From contig JBCFYV010001001.1 of assembly GCA_039000515.1 (NCBI GenBank), forward strand, positions 16,431,243-16,495,242: 64,000 nt of DNA. Reading direction: 5' to 3'. Below the pieces are notes generated by a model. That model did not search any database and was not told the DNA's origin. It saw only the letters and a program-made list of their open reading frames with translations. Shown here one piece after another: positions 54,978 through 64,000 of this stretch. Position 1 is the stretch's first letter; each line of letters starts with the position of its first letter. The translations under genes were made by a program, and so were the position numbers. Source of the stretch: Timema cristinae. Taxonomy: Eukaryota; Arthropoda; Insecta; Phasmatodea; Timematidae.

Positions 54978-55648
54978 CAGAGATCTCCAAACTACGGACC
55001 ACGGGCCACATCGGCCCACCATAAGATTATATCTGGCCCTTTTCAAGATTATATAAAAAAAAATTAATGGTTTAGCTTTGCTATTTTCTTAACCACGTAG
55101 TATATTTGACATGTCCAGTTCCTGTCCGCACGCGTGATTCCCTCCATGACACCGATCCAGAGTGCTGTCGGAATTGCAAACCCTCATTTTCAGCCGCAGG
55201 CTCCATTCCTTATACCGACAACAGAACTGCTTGACTGTGACGATTTTTAGATAGTTCCAATTCTCCCTGCAGAGGGTTATCAAAGTAAAGTCCCGAAAGA
55301 TGTTACCTAATTTTGTAAAATAAGTAATTATATTGACTAATTATTATAAATATAATTTATTACATATAAATTGATTAATTTCTCACAGAGAAGAATCAAC
55401 CTCGATCATCATTTTTATCAAACACTGCCTGCCTTTGTAAAGTGGAAATTTTTACAGACGTGACCGGCCATATGACTTGAGTCTAAATTTGCATGTTGGA
55501 ACAAATTTTATTTGTGATCTATTCGAGCATTTCAAGGCATTCAAGGTTAAAATAATGTTACTTGAAGAACAGGTGGTCGTTACTTTGGCCCGCAAAAATG
55601 TGTAAAATATATTATGTGGCCCACGTACAAAAAGTTTGGAGACCCCTG
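54978..55648. mobile_element. hAT-like element, 671 bp, near-exact 8-bp TSD
   Basis: The left end CAGAGATCTCCAAACTACGG and right end AGTTTGGAGACCCCTG are inverted. CTATAAAC (54970-54977) and TTATAAAC (55649-55656) flank it with one mismatch. The inside 55095-55290 is GC-richer with a minus-strand frame of 64 residues that has no recognised domain; it may be a transposase relic or captured DNA. Confidence 0.85.
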
Positions 55649-55899
55649 TTATAAACTATACCATCGAGGAATAATGCAAAGTAAACTCGCTATCTTACAC
55701 GGTATACGAGGGGTGCATCTGATTACAAAAACCAAAGTTGCACATTTTGTTGCAGAGATTTAAATCATAAACTTCATCAAAGGCAATCACTTGTGGTGAT
55801 AGTTAAGCCACAGGGTTGAATTATACCTATAGTAAAAAAAATTTAAAACAAGTTAAGAGTAAAAGATATCCAAGTCCAGGTCTACTTAATTAAAGTAAA

Positions 55900-56260
55900 T
55901 CATTAGCGATCTGAGCTTTTCTGGTGAGTAAGTTTAAAATCATCGTGTGGTCCGCTTCAATCGCACCGTTGCCCAGTTGAATGTGATTGATTGAAAAATC
56001 CGTCCCGTGAAACAATATTTTATTTGAATGGGACTCGGCAGGCTAATTTAATGGACAATGGATATGTCGTCTCCCCCCCCTCCTCTCCCCCTCCCCCTCC
56101 CTCGTTATATCACATCAAACACGTCTGTTATGATATGGGTGTGCGAAACAAATATTAGAGCGGAAACCGGGGGAAATTCTCTTTCCTTTTTTTTAATATT
56201 ATTATTAATTTCGAAACCTGTGAAAAGCACTCGGATGTGATGGATGAGTTTTTAAAACGA
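55900..56260. promoter_or_regulatory. low-repeat segment with homeodomain/SOX-like words
   Basis: GATTGATTG (about 55988), GCTAATTTAATGG (about 56041) and GACAATGG (about 56053) lie close together in unique sequence, with a CT-rich run at 56072-56100. Such words are short and common, so the call is weak. Confidence 0.2.
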
Positions 56261-56750
56261 ATGCCCTTTGTATTATATTTTTAATTTGCTAGGTTGGTAA
56301 AAGCTACGAGTTTAAATCATTTTTTCAACTTCTTTTTTTTTTCCCTCATACTTTTTTATATCCAGTTTTAAAACATTTGTAATTAGTGGTGTTTCTAAAA
56401 TATTAACTGTTTCATCACATTCGCTTAATATATCGATTATATAAATATATATATTTGAAGTTTCCACTTGGGTTGGCATTTGAGTTTAATTTGATAAAGT
56501 TCATTGTGTGTGTGTGTTTTTTTTAAAAGATGTAATCATATTTTAAACTGTCGGTTATAATTTGAACAACATATCCTCTCAATAAAATGTTTGAAATACA
56601 TAATAACCATACATTGTTTTAATTTAATAATTGGCACATTAATAAATGTTTAAGAAAAATCTCTTTGAAAAAAACAATATTTATTAACACATTGATCAAT
56701 ACTAGTATGTATTATTACCGTTCACAAATATTTATCTAAACATACATATC

Positions 56751-56790
56751 TAGCACCATATCTTACTACCCATTCGGGTTATACGCTTAT
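56751..56790 (-). repeat. SINE tail fragment
   Basis: TAGCACCATATCTTACTACC and CATTCGGGTTATACGCTTAT are only the shared 3' tail in reverse. Confidence 0.7.
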
Positions 56791-56834
56791 AAACATATTA
56801 AAATAAAAATTTCACCAAAAACTGAACCCGTAGC

Positions 56835-56940
56835 AATTCATCGCTGTGAAAGGGAAAACCTCATTTCACCTTTATGAATATTTCGGTCATTCCCGGGAAT
56901 CGAACATGGGACCCTTAACCTAGTAGGGAGACACGTTATT
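56835..56940 (-). repeat. SINE-C copy, partial
   Basis: The minus-strand B box TGTTCGATTCCCGGGAATG and CCTTTCACAGCGATGAATTG match SINE-C. Confidence 0.65.
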
Positions 56941-56983
56941 GATTAATAATTTTATACAATATGAACACAAACATACATACATA

Positions 56984-57029
<46 letters not shown>

Positions 57030-57178
57030 GCACCGCGTCTTACTACCCGTTCGGGTTATACGCACTTACGCTAATGTGATGGTAGGGTGATTGTGAGATG
57101 AAATGGAGGACCTACAGTTTAACGTGGGATCCGAACCACGGTGGAGGCCTGGTATTCCCCACATTCACAAGTTGTGAT
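56984..57178 (-). repeat. SINE-A copy, 5'-truncated, long (TTA)n tail
   Basis: About 15 TTA units precede GCACCGCGTCTTACTACCCG. It ends at CACATTCACAAGTTGTGA. Confidence 0.88.
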
Positions 57179-57261
57179 ATATTTATATGAATATAGCTTA
57201 TCATAAATCCAAATAATGTGAATTTTCGTGACAAGTTTTCTATCAAGAAAGTCTTACAATA

Positions 57262-57530
57262 TACCCGATTCGGTGGCTGCATGGTCTAACGCGCTAATCT
57301 CTGAGTAAACTAAACTGCTGATCACGAGAAGATCGAGGTTCTAAACTCGGCCGGGTGTAATGAGTTTTTTTTACCCATATTGTTTTCCACTCTTCCTTTA
57401 TACAAATGCGGGTGCACTTACTATAAATATAGCCTTTCTAATCCCTAAAACCATTGGCGTAATTTGTTAATTAGTACATAAGCGTATTATCCAAAAGGGT
57501 AGCAAAATGTGGTGCTAAAAATAAAAAATT
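57262..57530 (+). repeat. SINE-B copy
   Basis: The head is CCCGATTCGGTGGCTGCATG, the B box AGGTTCTAAACTCGGC, and the tail AAAAGGGTAGCAAAATGTGG. Confidence 0.85.
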
Positions 57531-57734
57531 TACAATAAACTAGTAATATTTTTCTAGATTTTAGAATTGCAAACGGTACGTATTCATTCAAAGTCAATTT
57601 TTCAAATAATATAGTGTTACATTTCCCTTTGAGTTATATTTTTTCTTTCTAAAATGGATTGTCACTATTCACCGGGTGTATGTGTCTGTGGGAGAAAGAA
57701 AGTATGTATGTGTGTGTGTGTGTGTTTGTGTGGC

Positions 57735-57850
57735 TGCCTTAGTGGCGGATTTTCGAACACATTCAAATTCAATCAGACTGCCCGCAGTTTGGCCCTGGGA
57801 GGTTGGCCAACCTGCTAGATTTTTACGCCAACCAAAGAGAATAATGCTGA
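57735..57850. promoter_or_regulatory. GC-moderate unique block with an NF-I-like palindrome
   Basis: GTTGGCCAAC at about 57801-57810 is a perfect 10-bp palindrome of NF-I half-site type, in a block unlike the flanking AT- and TG-rich DNA. Confidence 0.2.
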
Positions 57851-58179
57851 AAAAAAGGGTGAAGAGGGTGGGTGGGATGAATTACTTTTTTTTTTTGCCC
57901 CTTTCAACAAGATTTTTTTTTCTTTCTATCCTTTAAGTTTGTTTTCTATAAGAAACGAGGAAAAAATTGTGAGTGGGATAAAAAAATAGTCTGGAAAAAA
58001 AAATATTCAAACCACAAAAATCATCTTACATGTGTAATAACTTTATACATATATTTTTATACAATATTGTATTGGTGTATTTATATCAAATGTGTACTTT
58101 CTAAACATACAGATTAATTTCAACAAAATAAATTAGAAGTTAGTGTAGTTGTTTTTTTGTTTCATGTCTTAACATCCAT

Positions 58180-58370
58180 CAAGGAAATATGCATTTAATT
58201 ATGCTAATGGCTTAAAGATCAGGAAGGTAGAATTTAGAGGAAGTGTACCCGCATTTAAGAGGTGAAATAGTGGGAAACCATTTAGGAAAAGAGCACCCTC
58301 ATTGCATCCATCCGGCCTCTACGTCACCAGCAAACCAGACTATACAAGACTGACGCCTTTGTTAAAGTGG
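58180..58370 (-). repeat. SINE-B copy, tail missing
   Basis: GAAGGTAGAATTTAGAGGAA, AAACCATTTAGGAAAAGAGC and a diverged head in reverse. Confidence 0.7.
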
Positions 58371-58457
58371 ACAAAGATACTAATAGAACAAAATTGTGTC
58401 AAATGTGCTAGATAAAAAAAAGTACACAATGGTATATTTTATTTATTTATTTGTTTA

Positions 58458-58700
58458 GCTTCGCAAATTACTACACGTTTGGGCTATACGCTTAATTACT
58501 ATTTACACTAATGGGTTAGGAATTAGTAAGATTGAATTTAGAGGGAGTGAACCTGCATTTGCATGGAGGAGAGAGTGGAAAACTATTTAGGAAAAATCCT
58601 CCCAGTTCACCGGAGTGAGATTCGAACCTTCGTCTCCCCGTCCTCAGCGGTCTAGCTTAACACGAAACTTGCGCACTAGCTAACTACACCACCAAGGTGT
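58458..58700 (-). repeat. SINE-B copy
   Basis: The minus-strand head CTTGGTGGTGTAGTTAGCTA and the B box GAAGGTTCGAATCTCAC. Confidence 0.85.
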
Positions 58701-58807
58701 GTTATATTTTATTCTCACCTCCAATGTCTGGTCTGGCGTTCGGAGTTTGAATCCCAACGGGGTGTACCAATGGCTTTATTTTTCAACAAGTTGTTTTCAT
58801 TCTTTTT

Positions 58808-59058
58808 ACCCGATTCGGTGGCCGCATGATCTAGGGTGTCACTCTCGCAATAGACTAAACTGCCGGTGAAGGGGTGATCGAGGTTCGAATCCAGTCGTGG
58901 GTACTGAGGGTGTTTTTCCCTAAATGGTTTACCACTATCCCTCCACGATAATGCAGCTGCATTTCCTCTCAATTAAGTCTTCATAAGCCCTAACCCATTA
59001 GTGTAATTAGTACATAGGCGTATAACCAAAACGAGTAGTAAGACGTGGTGCTAAAAAA
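58808..59058 (+). repeat. SINE-B copy
   Basis: The head is CCCGATTCGGTGGCCGCATG, the B box GAGGTTCGAATCC, and the tail AAACGAGTAGTAAGACGTGG. Confidence 0.88.
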
Positions 59059-59059
59059 A

Positions 59060-59915
59060 TTGTTCGACAGATACTTACACCAAAAAACTTAAGCAACTTT
59101 TTATTTTAGATTCAATTTGAAATATTTTAACTAAAATCGAACATTTTTAAAGTTTTGAGTATTGGAATTTGAATTCTGGATTCGAAAGACAATTTAAGAT
59201 TTAGATTCGATAAATATATAATTCGACCCATTTTAAGACTCATAATATTTTTATTCATCAACTGAAGTACTTGATCTAACTTAAAGACCACTTGAAAACA
59301 ACATCGTTCAAGCAAAGGCTTATTATTAAACTCTGAATATTCAAAATTCATTATATTTTGAGTTTCACAGCAACCCTCGTAGAATTTAGATATTTGGTCT
59401 CTCCTTCATCCCAATTTAGCGTCGTGCCTCCCCCCTTTACCCCGTGGAAAGGGGAAGCTAGAGAAAGCACTCCACGGCCCACAGAAAGGAGGTCTCAGCC
59501 ACCAGTCATTGCGCCCCTTTTAACTGTGACAGGCCGGGGATTCCTCGTGTAAGTCAAGTTAAGACCGCGAGGCTTTACCCACCAAGTCATTTGATCCGTT
59601 TAAGAAAATTTGTGCTAAGAAGAGGGAAATAGACTGGGACGAGAATAAAGACAGAGAGAGAATAAAAGAGTGGATAGGAACGAAAAGGAAAGACAATCTA
59701 AGAACTTTTTTTTTTTAAGATTGGGTTGAAACACTTGGTTAGTCAACGCACAGCTTGCGGGCAAACTATAAACTTAAGAGTGAAAAAAAAAAAAAAAAAA
59801 GAGAGAGGGAAAAAAAAACTTTTTCCTTGGAGATTTTTTTAGGGTGAAAGTAAGTTAAGCCTCAAAAAGTACCAATATTCTCTTGAAAAGTCTCATATTA
59901 TTCTTGTATTAAATA
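59060..59915. other. AT-rich then GC-moderate sequence, unassigned
   Basis: 59395-59580 is GC-richer with a short open frame and no domain. An A-rich/GA-rich stretch follows at 59780-59818. Confidence 0.4.
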
Positions 59916-59928
59916 CATATTTCTAAGT

Positions 59929-60206
59929 TTATTATTAGCACCGCGTCTTACTACCCATTCGGGTTGTACGCACTTACGCTAATGTGTAATGGTAGGGTGA
60001 TAGTGAAATGAAATGAAGGACCTACAGTTTAACGTGGAATCCGAACAACGGTGGAGGCCTGGCATTCCCCACATTCACAAGATGTCTGGTCAGAGGTGAA
60101 GGAAGGGTTTGTTAATCAGATAAATCTTTGCCGGGACCGAGCATTGAACCCCGGCCGCCAGCACAGAGGTCTGACACCTTACCCCCTAGACCACCAGGTC
60201 ACCGAT
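59929..60206 (-). repeat. SINE-A copy, full length, 13-bp TSD
   Basis: CATATTTCTAAGT flanks it at 59916-59928 and 60207-60219. The minus-strand head GGTGACCTGGTGGTCTAGGG and B-box-like GGGGTTCAATGC are present. The frame of 71 residues at 60051 is inside it. Confidence 0.94.
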
Positions 60207-60639
60207 CATATTTCTAAGTGTTCGAATTATGTTTCTCCGTTCTCAGGTCCCACGGCACTACTTTAGCATACTTATCTTAGAGTACCGGGTTCTTGTCTTA
60301 ATAATGACTCGACTTTTTTAACTTTATTATATAAAGTACTGTAATCATGAAAGTTTTCTAGCCCAAGATCAGATGCATCTTGACGTATTATATACTATAC
60401 CATATGTCTCATTGTCTGTCTGTCTCTGGGACTATTACCGAAATGGTTAGATGGGTTTAATTCATGCTTGAAATTTAGATAGAAATTTAAATGTAGTAAA
60501 TATTCTATATATTCGGATCGTCTTAAAAAATAATCCTATATGGCTGGTGAAGCTGCAACTATTTCTCTGTATTTACACTCAGAAACATAATGATCAAAAA
60601 CTGTCACTTTTGACATACTATATCATTTTTTTTTTTTAC

Positions 60640-61310
60640 ACCCGTACATACATACTTGCATACATATCCAATCACACCGTTCTCCTAAGGGGTAGGCAAT
60701 AAACTTTGTATTTAGAATAAAAACTAGCGACTTCGTAATCAATCTATTCTCACTAACTTTCTCCATACTTCCCTATCCTTGCATATTCCCTTCGCTTCAA
60801 CAACATCCATACACCGAGTCATACATGCTCTTTTATTCTTAAAACTCTTAATGTTTCTCTTTTATTCACACATTAGTTTACAACATTTAGACACTTCTTA
60901 CATAACCTACCCCTTCTTTTTGATCTACTATACCTTTCGTCATATATTTGTTTCGTCACTTGAACCACGCTCTCAACATTACCAAATCAACGTAAGACGC
61001 TTCATTAACATTTACATTATGTATTCTCTTTCAAACCACACCCCTTCAGCACCCATTCATTACTGACCGTCCATACGAGTTTTTCCTCATACATTTCATA
61101 TTTATCTCATTCCAACCGTATTCATCATGGTCTTGTGTTTCTCCTGATAAACCCACGCTCCACATCCATAAAACAATGTCAGCCGTAATATAAATATAAT
61201 TATCGTCCACTAATATTAACCATCCAACCGATACATCTATGCACTCTAAACGGTTATTCCTATCGCAAATACACTATATCCCATCATATTTATTTTATGA
61301 CTCACCAAGT
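60640..61310 (-). mobile_element. LINE 3' tail fragment (family 3)
   Basis: The minus strand carries GGTGTATGGATGTTGTTGAAG, AGCGAAGGGAATATGCAAGG and GGATAGGGAAGTATGGAG, matching 18080-18400, and reads ICKDREVWRKL in one frame. Many stops are present. Confidence 0.6.
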
Positions 61311-61370
61311 GTATGTAGCTATTAGCGATTTTTTTAAAGGGGTGTCTACACATTTTTCATTTTATCACAC

Positions 61371-61480
61371 CGCGTTTTAAAATACGTCCGGGATATCCAT
61401 ATTTAGTTAAATTATTGGGGTAGTGATGATGAAATAGGAAATGTGCCCGCATTTACGTGGAAAACCACTTCCTATAGTAA
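61371..61480 (-). repeat. SINE-B 3' fragment
   Basis: CACACCGCGTTTTAAAATAC, GTCCGGGATATCC and TGCCCGCATTTACGTGGAAA in reverse SINE-B order. Confidence 0.6.
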
Positions 61481-62230
61481 TGTTTTGAAATAACCAGCTG
61501 GCCAAAAAAGTTATGTGACTTGAATCACAATTAAGTGACCTTCTAATTTTCTGTGGGATAATTAATTATCACATAGGTTTTTTTCAGTCATTGCTTTATG
61601 ATATTTAAAACGTTAAGCGATAACTTTAGACAGTAATTCGTGAAGTTCTACCTGACAGATTTGAGAGTTGTGCAAGACTGACCCAACATTTTTTAATTTT
61701 AAAAAATATTTAAAGAGAGTTTTTAATAAAGTATTAAACTCAAAATATAGTTAATAGATTAATATAATTACCTATATACATTTATAAAAGCTTAAGCACA
61801 CAGCTGAGATCTATTAATGAGAAATTTACACATCATGCGTTAATTGGGCAGTTAGTACAGTTATAAAATACTTCCCAAATATATTTTTTTAAATATTAAG
61901 GAATTATTTATTAAGTTATTTGGTTCAATTCTTTATTAGTAAAAGCAAATTGTCTTTACAGTTACGTTGTTTATTTCTCCGTAATTTTAAATATTAATTT
62001 TTTTTTGTAACCAATTAAATGAAATATGTTTTTTTACGTTTGTTTTCTATTCAGTATTTTTGTCTGTTCGGGGTTGTACCCCTAAATTAATCACGCTATA
62101 GTTTGGTGGAATTTAACGGAAACTTGTTTTAATCAAGAACTAACCTTATTGGTTAAAACCGACAGAAGAGGATGGATTAATCTTCATATGCGAACATTAT
62201 TATTTTCTGTGTGAAAAGGAGGTTATTCAC
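61480..62230. other. AT-rich sequence, nothing recognised
   Basis: No supported feature. Confidence 0.5.
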
Positions 62231-62232
62231 TT

Positions 62233-62870
62233 GAGCATTCGTTCGTGCGCTCTCGGTTCAATTTGTTCGTGCGCGGCGTGATTCGGCTAGTGAATACCTG
62301 TTCGCAAACACGCGCCACGCCGAACAAAGCAAGCCGAACTCTATCGAACGACTCTAGGTTGTTTTTTTTTTGGGGGGGGGGGGGGGGAGAGAGAATGCTC
62401 AAAGTAAATCAGGCGTTCGCCTGTGTTCAATGGATACGTGTCTTCGTATCAGTTCGGACTATTTGGAGTGTTTTTGCTGTAAATCAGGGAGTTGGCTGCT
62501 GAACAATATTTGCAGCTAATAGATATATTTGAAGAAACCCGGTGCTATGGAACCCTCAACATGGACTTTATTACGAAACAGTTTGGATGTACTGCTTCAA
62601 AAGTTAATAATAAAATAGATAGTATGCTTTCTAGCTTCTGGCGTGAAAAGTTTAAGGGGAACAAATGTTTCTTCTTTTTTAAATAATGCACACATCAAAA
62701 AGAAAGAACCTGCTGCCACTATCAAATCCATTTTGATATGAGCTCCAGTACTTGTCCTGTTTGTGGCGAAATTGGCGGGAAAAAGTCGCGCGCCAACGAA
62801 TGCTCCGAACGCTCAGACGTATCATTTGTTCACGCTCGTTCGGGTTGTTCTGTTCGTTCGCAAGAGAATA
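62233..62870. mobile_element. possible Harbinger-type remnant with a MADF-like piece
   Basis: GAGCATTCGTTCG at about 62234 is inverted as AACGAATGCTC at about 62797, and the ends are rich in CGTTCG words. Between them, 62513-62677 reads LQLIDIFEETRCYGTL and then KQFGCTASKVNNKIDSML and SSFWREKFKGN. Its spacing resembles a MADF/Myb-SANT-like DNA-binding fold used by Harbinger accessory proteins and many insect factors. A TTTGCAG acceptor-like site lies at about 62513. The assignment is by eye only. Confidence 0.35.
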
Positions 62871-62991
62871 CCTACCTTTATACTTATATTAGCTGAATCC
62901 CGTTCTTCACACGGGATATTGTATTATTTATTTTTGGATGAAAATGAGGAATTTTTATTTGAAGCTTAATGGCACGGCTCTTAGCGCTACC

Positions 62992-63166
62992 AAACCCTTC
63001 CTCACCTCTGACAAGACATCTTGTGAATGTGGGGAATGCCAGGCCACCACCGTGGTTCGGATTCACACGTTAAACTGTAGGTCCTTCATTTAATCTCACA
63101 ATCACCCTACCATTACACATTAGCGTAAGTGCGTATAACCCGAACGGGTAGTAAGACGCGGTGTTA

Positions 63167-63200
<34 letters not shown>

Positions 63201-63217
63201 TAATAATATAATAATAA
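62992..63217 (+). repeat. SINE-A copy, 5'-truncated, 13-bp TSD
   Basis: TCTTAGCGCTACC flanks it at 62979-62991 and 63218-63230. It lacks the tRNA-like head and ends in a long imperfect (ATA)n tail. Confidence 0.94.
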
Positions 63218-63736
63218 TCTTAGCGCTACCCGAGAAACACAGCGTGGAGGTGACCATGTATCGTTTCTCATGGGGAGTTTTATTTTCGGTAGGCCCCTTG
63301 CCTACTATCTGGAGCGTTATCAGCTGAGCGTGGCTGGAAAGGTCTCCTCCTACCCTCCTCCACTCCCCACCACCACACACCACCCCGGACCGGGCCCTCT
63401 CACTCACACAGACACTACAAACACTACAAAATTCAGCAAAATATAAACTACAGACTTCTACCGTCTCTTGGTGTTGCATATTAAAACGTAGTTACATATT
63501 TTAAATAATTATCTGTATTCATATTTTTCCACCCTTAGAAGCATATACGGGCTAAAAATAATTGCTATATTTTTTCGAAGGCATTATTAGAACAAACTTA
63601 TCGGATTATTACCCTTTAAACGATTAAAAAGAGTTTATAAAGCAATATTGTTGATTAGAGTAGTTGCTCCAATTCCACCCCTTAATCACAAAACATCGGA
63701 ATAAACATCTTTACTTTTCGTAATTAGCTTATAAAG

Positions 63737-63815
63737 AACACCTGTGCCAAATTTCAGCCCTCTAGCTTTGTGGGAAGTGTGAGAATTAGTGATGAGTGAG
63801 TCAGTCAGTCAGGGC
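63737..63815 (+). repeat. retroelement-tail-like repeat
   Basis: GTGCCAAATTTCAGCCCTCT and GATGAGTGAGTCAGTCAGTC, then a TA microsatellite. A sibling lies at 24420-24720. Confidence 0.5.
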
Positions 63816-63819
63816 TTTA

Positions 63820-63854
<35 letters not shown>

Positions 63855-63895
63855 ATATAGAGAGAGATGAGAGGGAGAGAGAGAGAAGAGAGGAC
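63815..63895. repeat. (TA)n then (GA)n microsatellite
   Basis: TA run at 63813-63858, then GAGAGAGA to about 63893. Confidence 0.9.
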
Positions 63896-64000
63896 TCCGT
63901 TTTAAAAGATATATTGAAGCTACTGGACGTGTGGTTCAAGATTATAAATGATTAATTTATCCATCACATTAGATAAAATCGCATATTAATATAATTATAT

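Overview
This is AT-rich eukaryotic DNA with spliced coding exons, tRNA-derived SINEs, LINE remnants, hAT-like and other DNA transposons, and many simple and tandem repeats. The gene structure and repeat types suggest an arthropod, most likely an insect; the species cannot be fixed from the sequence alone. There is no prokaryotic operon, CRISPR array or obvious bacterial gene.

The only gene I can defend is the 3' half of a PAQR3-type gene (progestin and adipoQ receptor family, RKTG-like) on the + strand. Four exons lie at 3062-3214, 5357-5545, 6063-6153 and 9261-9400, with canonical GT/AG borders, matching phases and a TAA stop at 9398-9400. The 5' exons must lie upstream of the window. Its introns hold a 950-bp PIF/Harbinger-like element, a foldback MITE, a LINE tail fragment, a SINE and a 59-copy, 46-bp minisatellite.

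From 9.4 kb to 64 kb there is no confident gene. The DNA is a patchwork of mobile elements: a LINE remnant in which 95 bp of ORF tail has become a tandem array (11.6-13.6 kb); a second, unrelated 95-bp array (16.7-17.9 kb) beside a transposase 3' end; LINE tails at 18.1, 32.5, 40.6 and 60.7 kb; about 40 SINE copies in at least four families, several with exact target-site duplications; hAT-like elements with 8-bp duplications at 15.7, 43.6, 53.9 and 55.0 kb; and arrays of 32 bp (43.7 kb), about 50 bp (26.9 kb) and 63 bp (45.6-47.4 kb).

The observations most worth a second look are: the minisatellite grown from a LINE coding tail; the intronic array with no net length change over 59 units and a 10-bp palindrome per unit; unlike tRNA-derived SINE heads sharing one 3' tail; a hAT-like element carrying a minisatellite that stays open in all three minus-strand frames; a cysteine-rich candidate orphan exon at 35837-35976; and several low-repeat segments with palindromic factor-site-like motifs that could be regulatory DNA.
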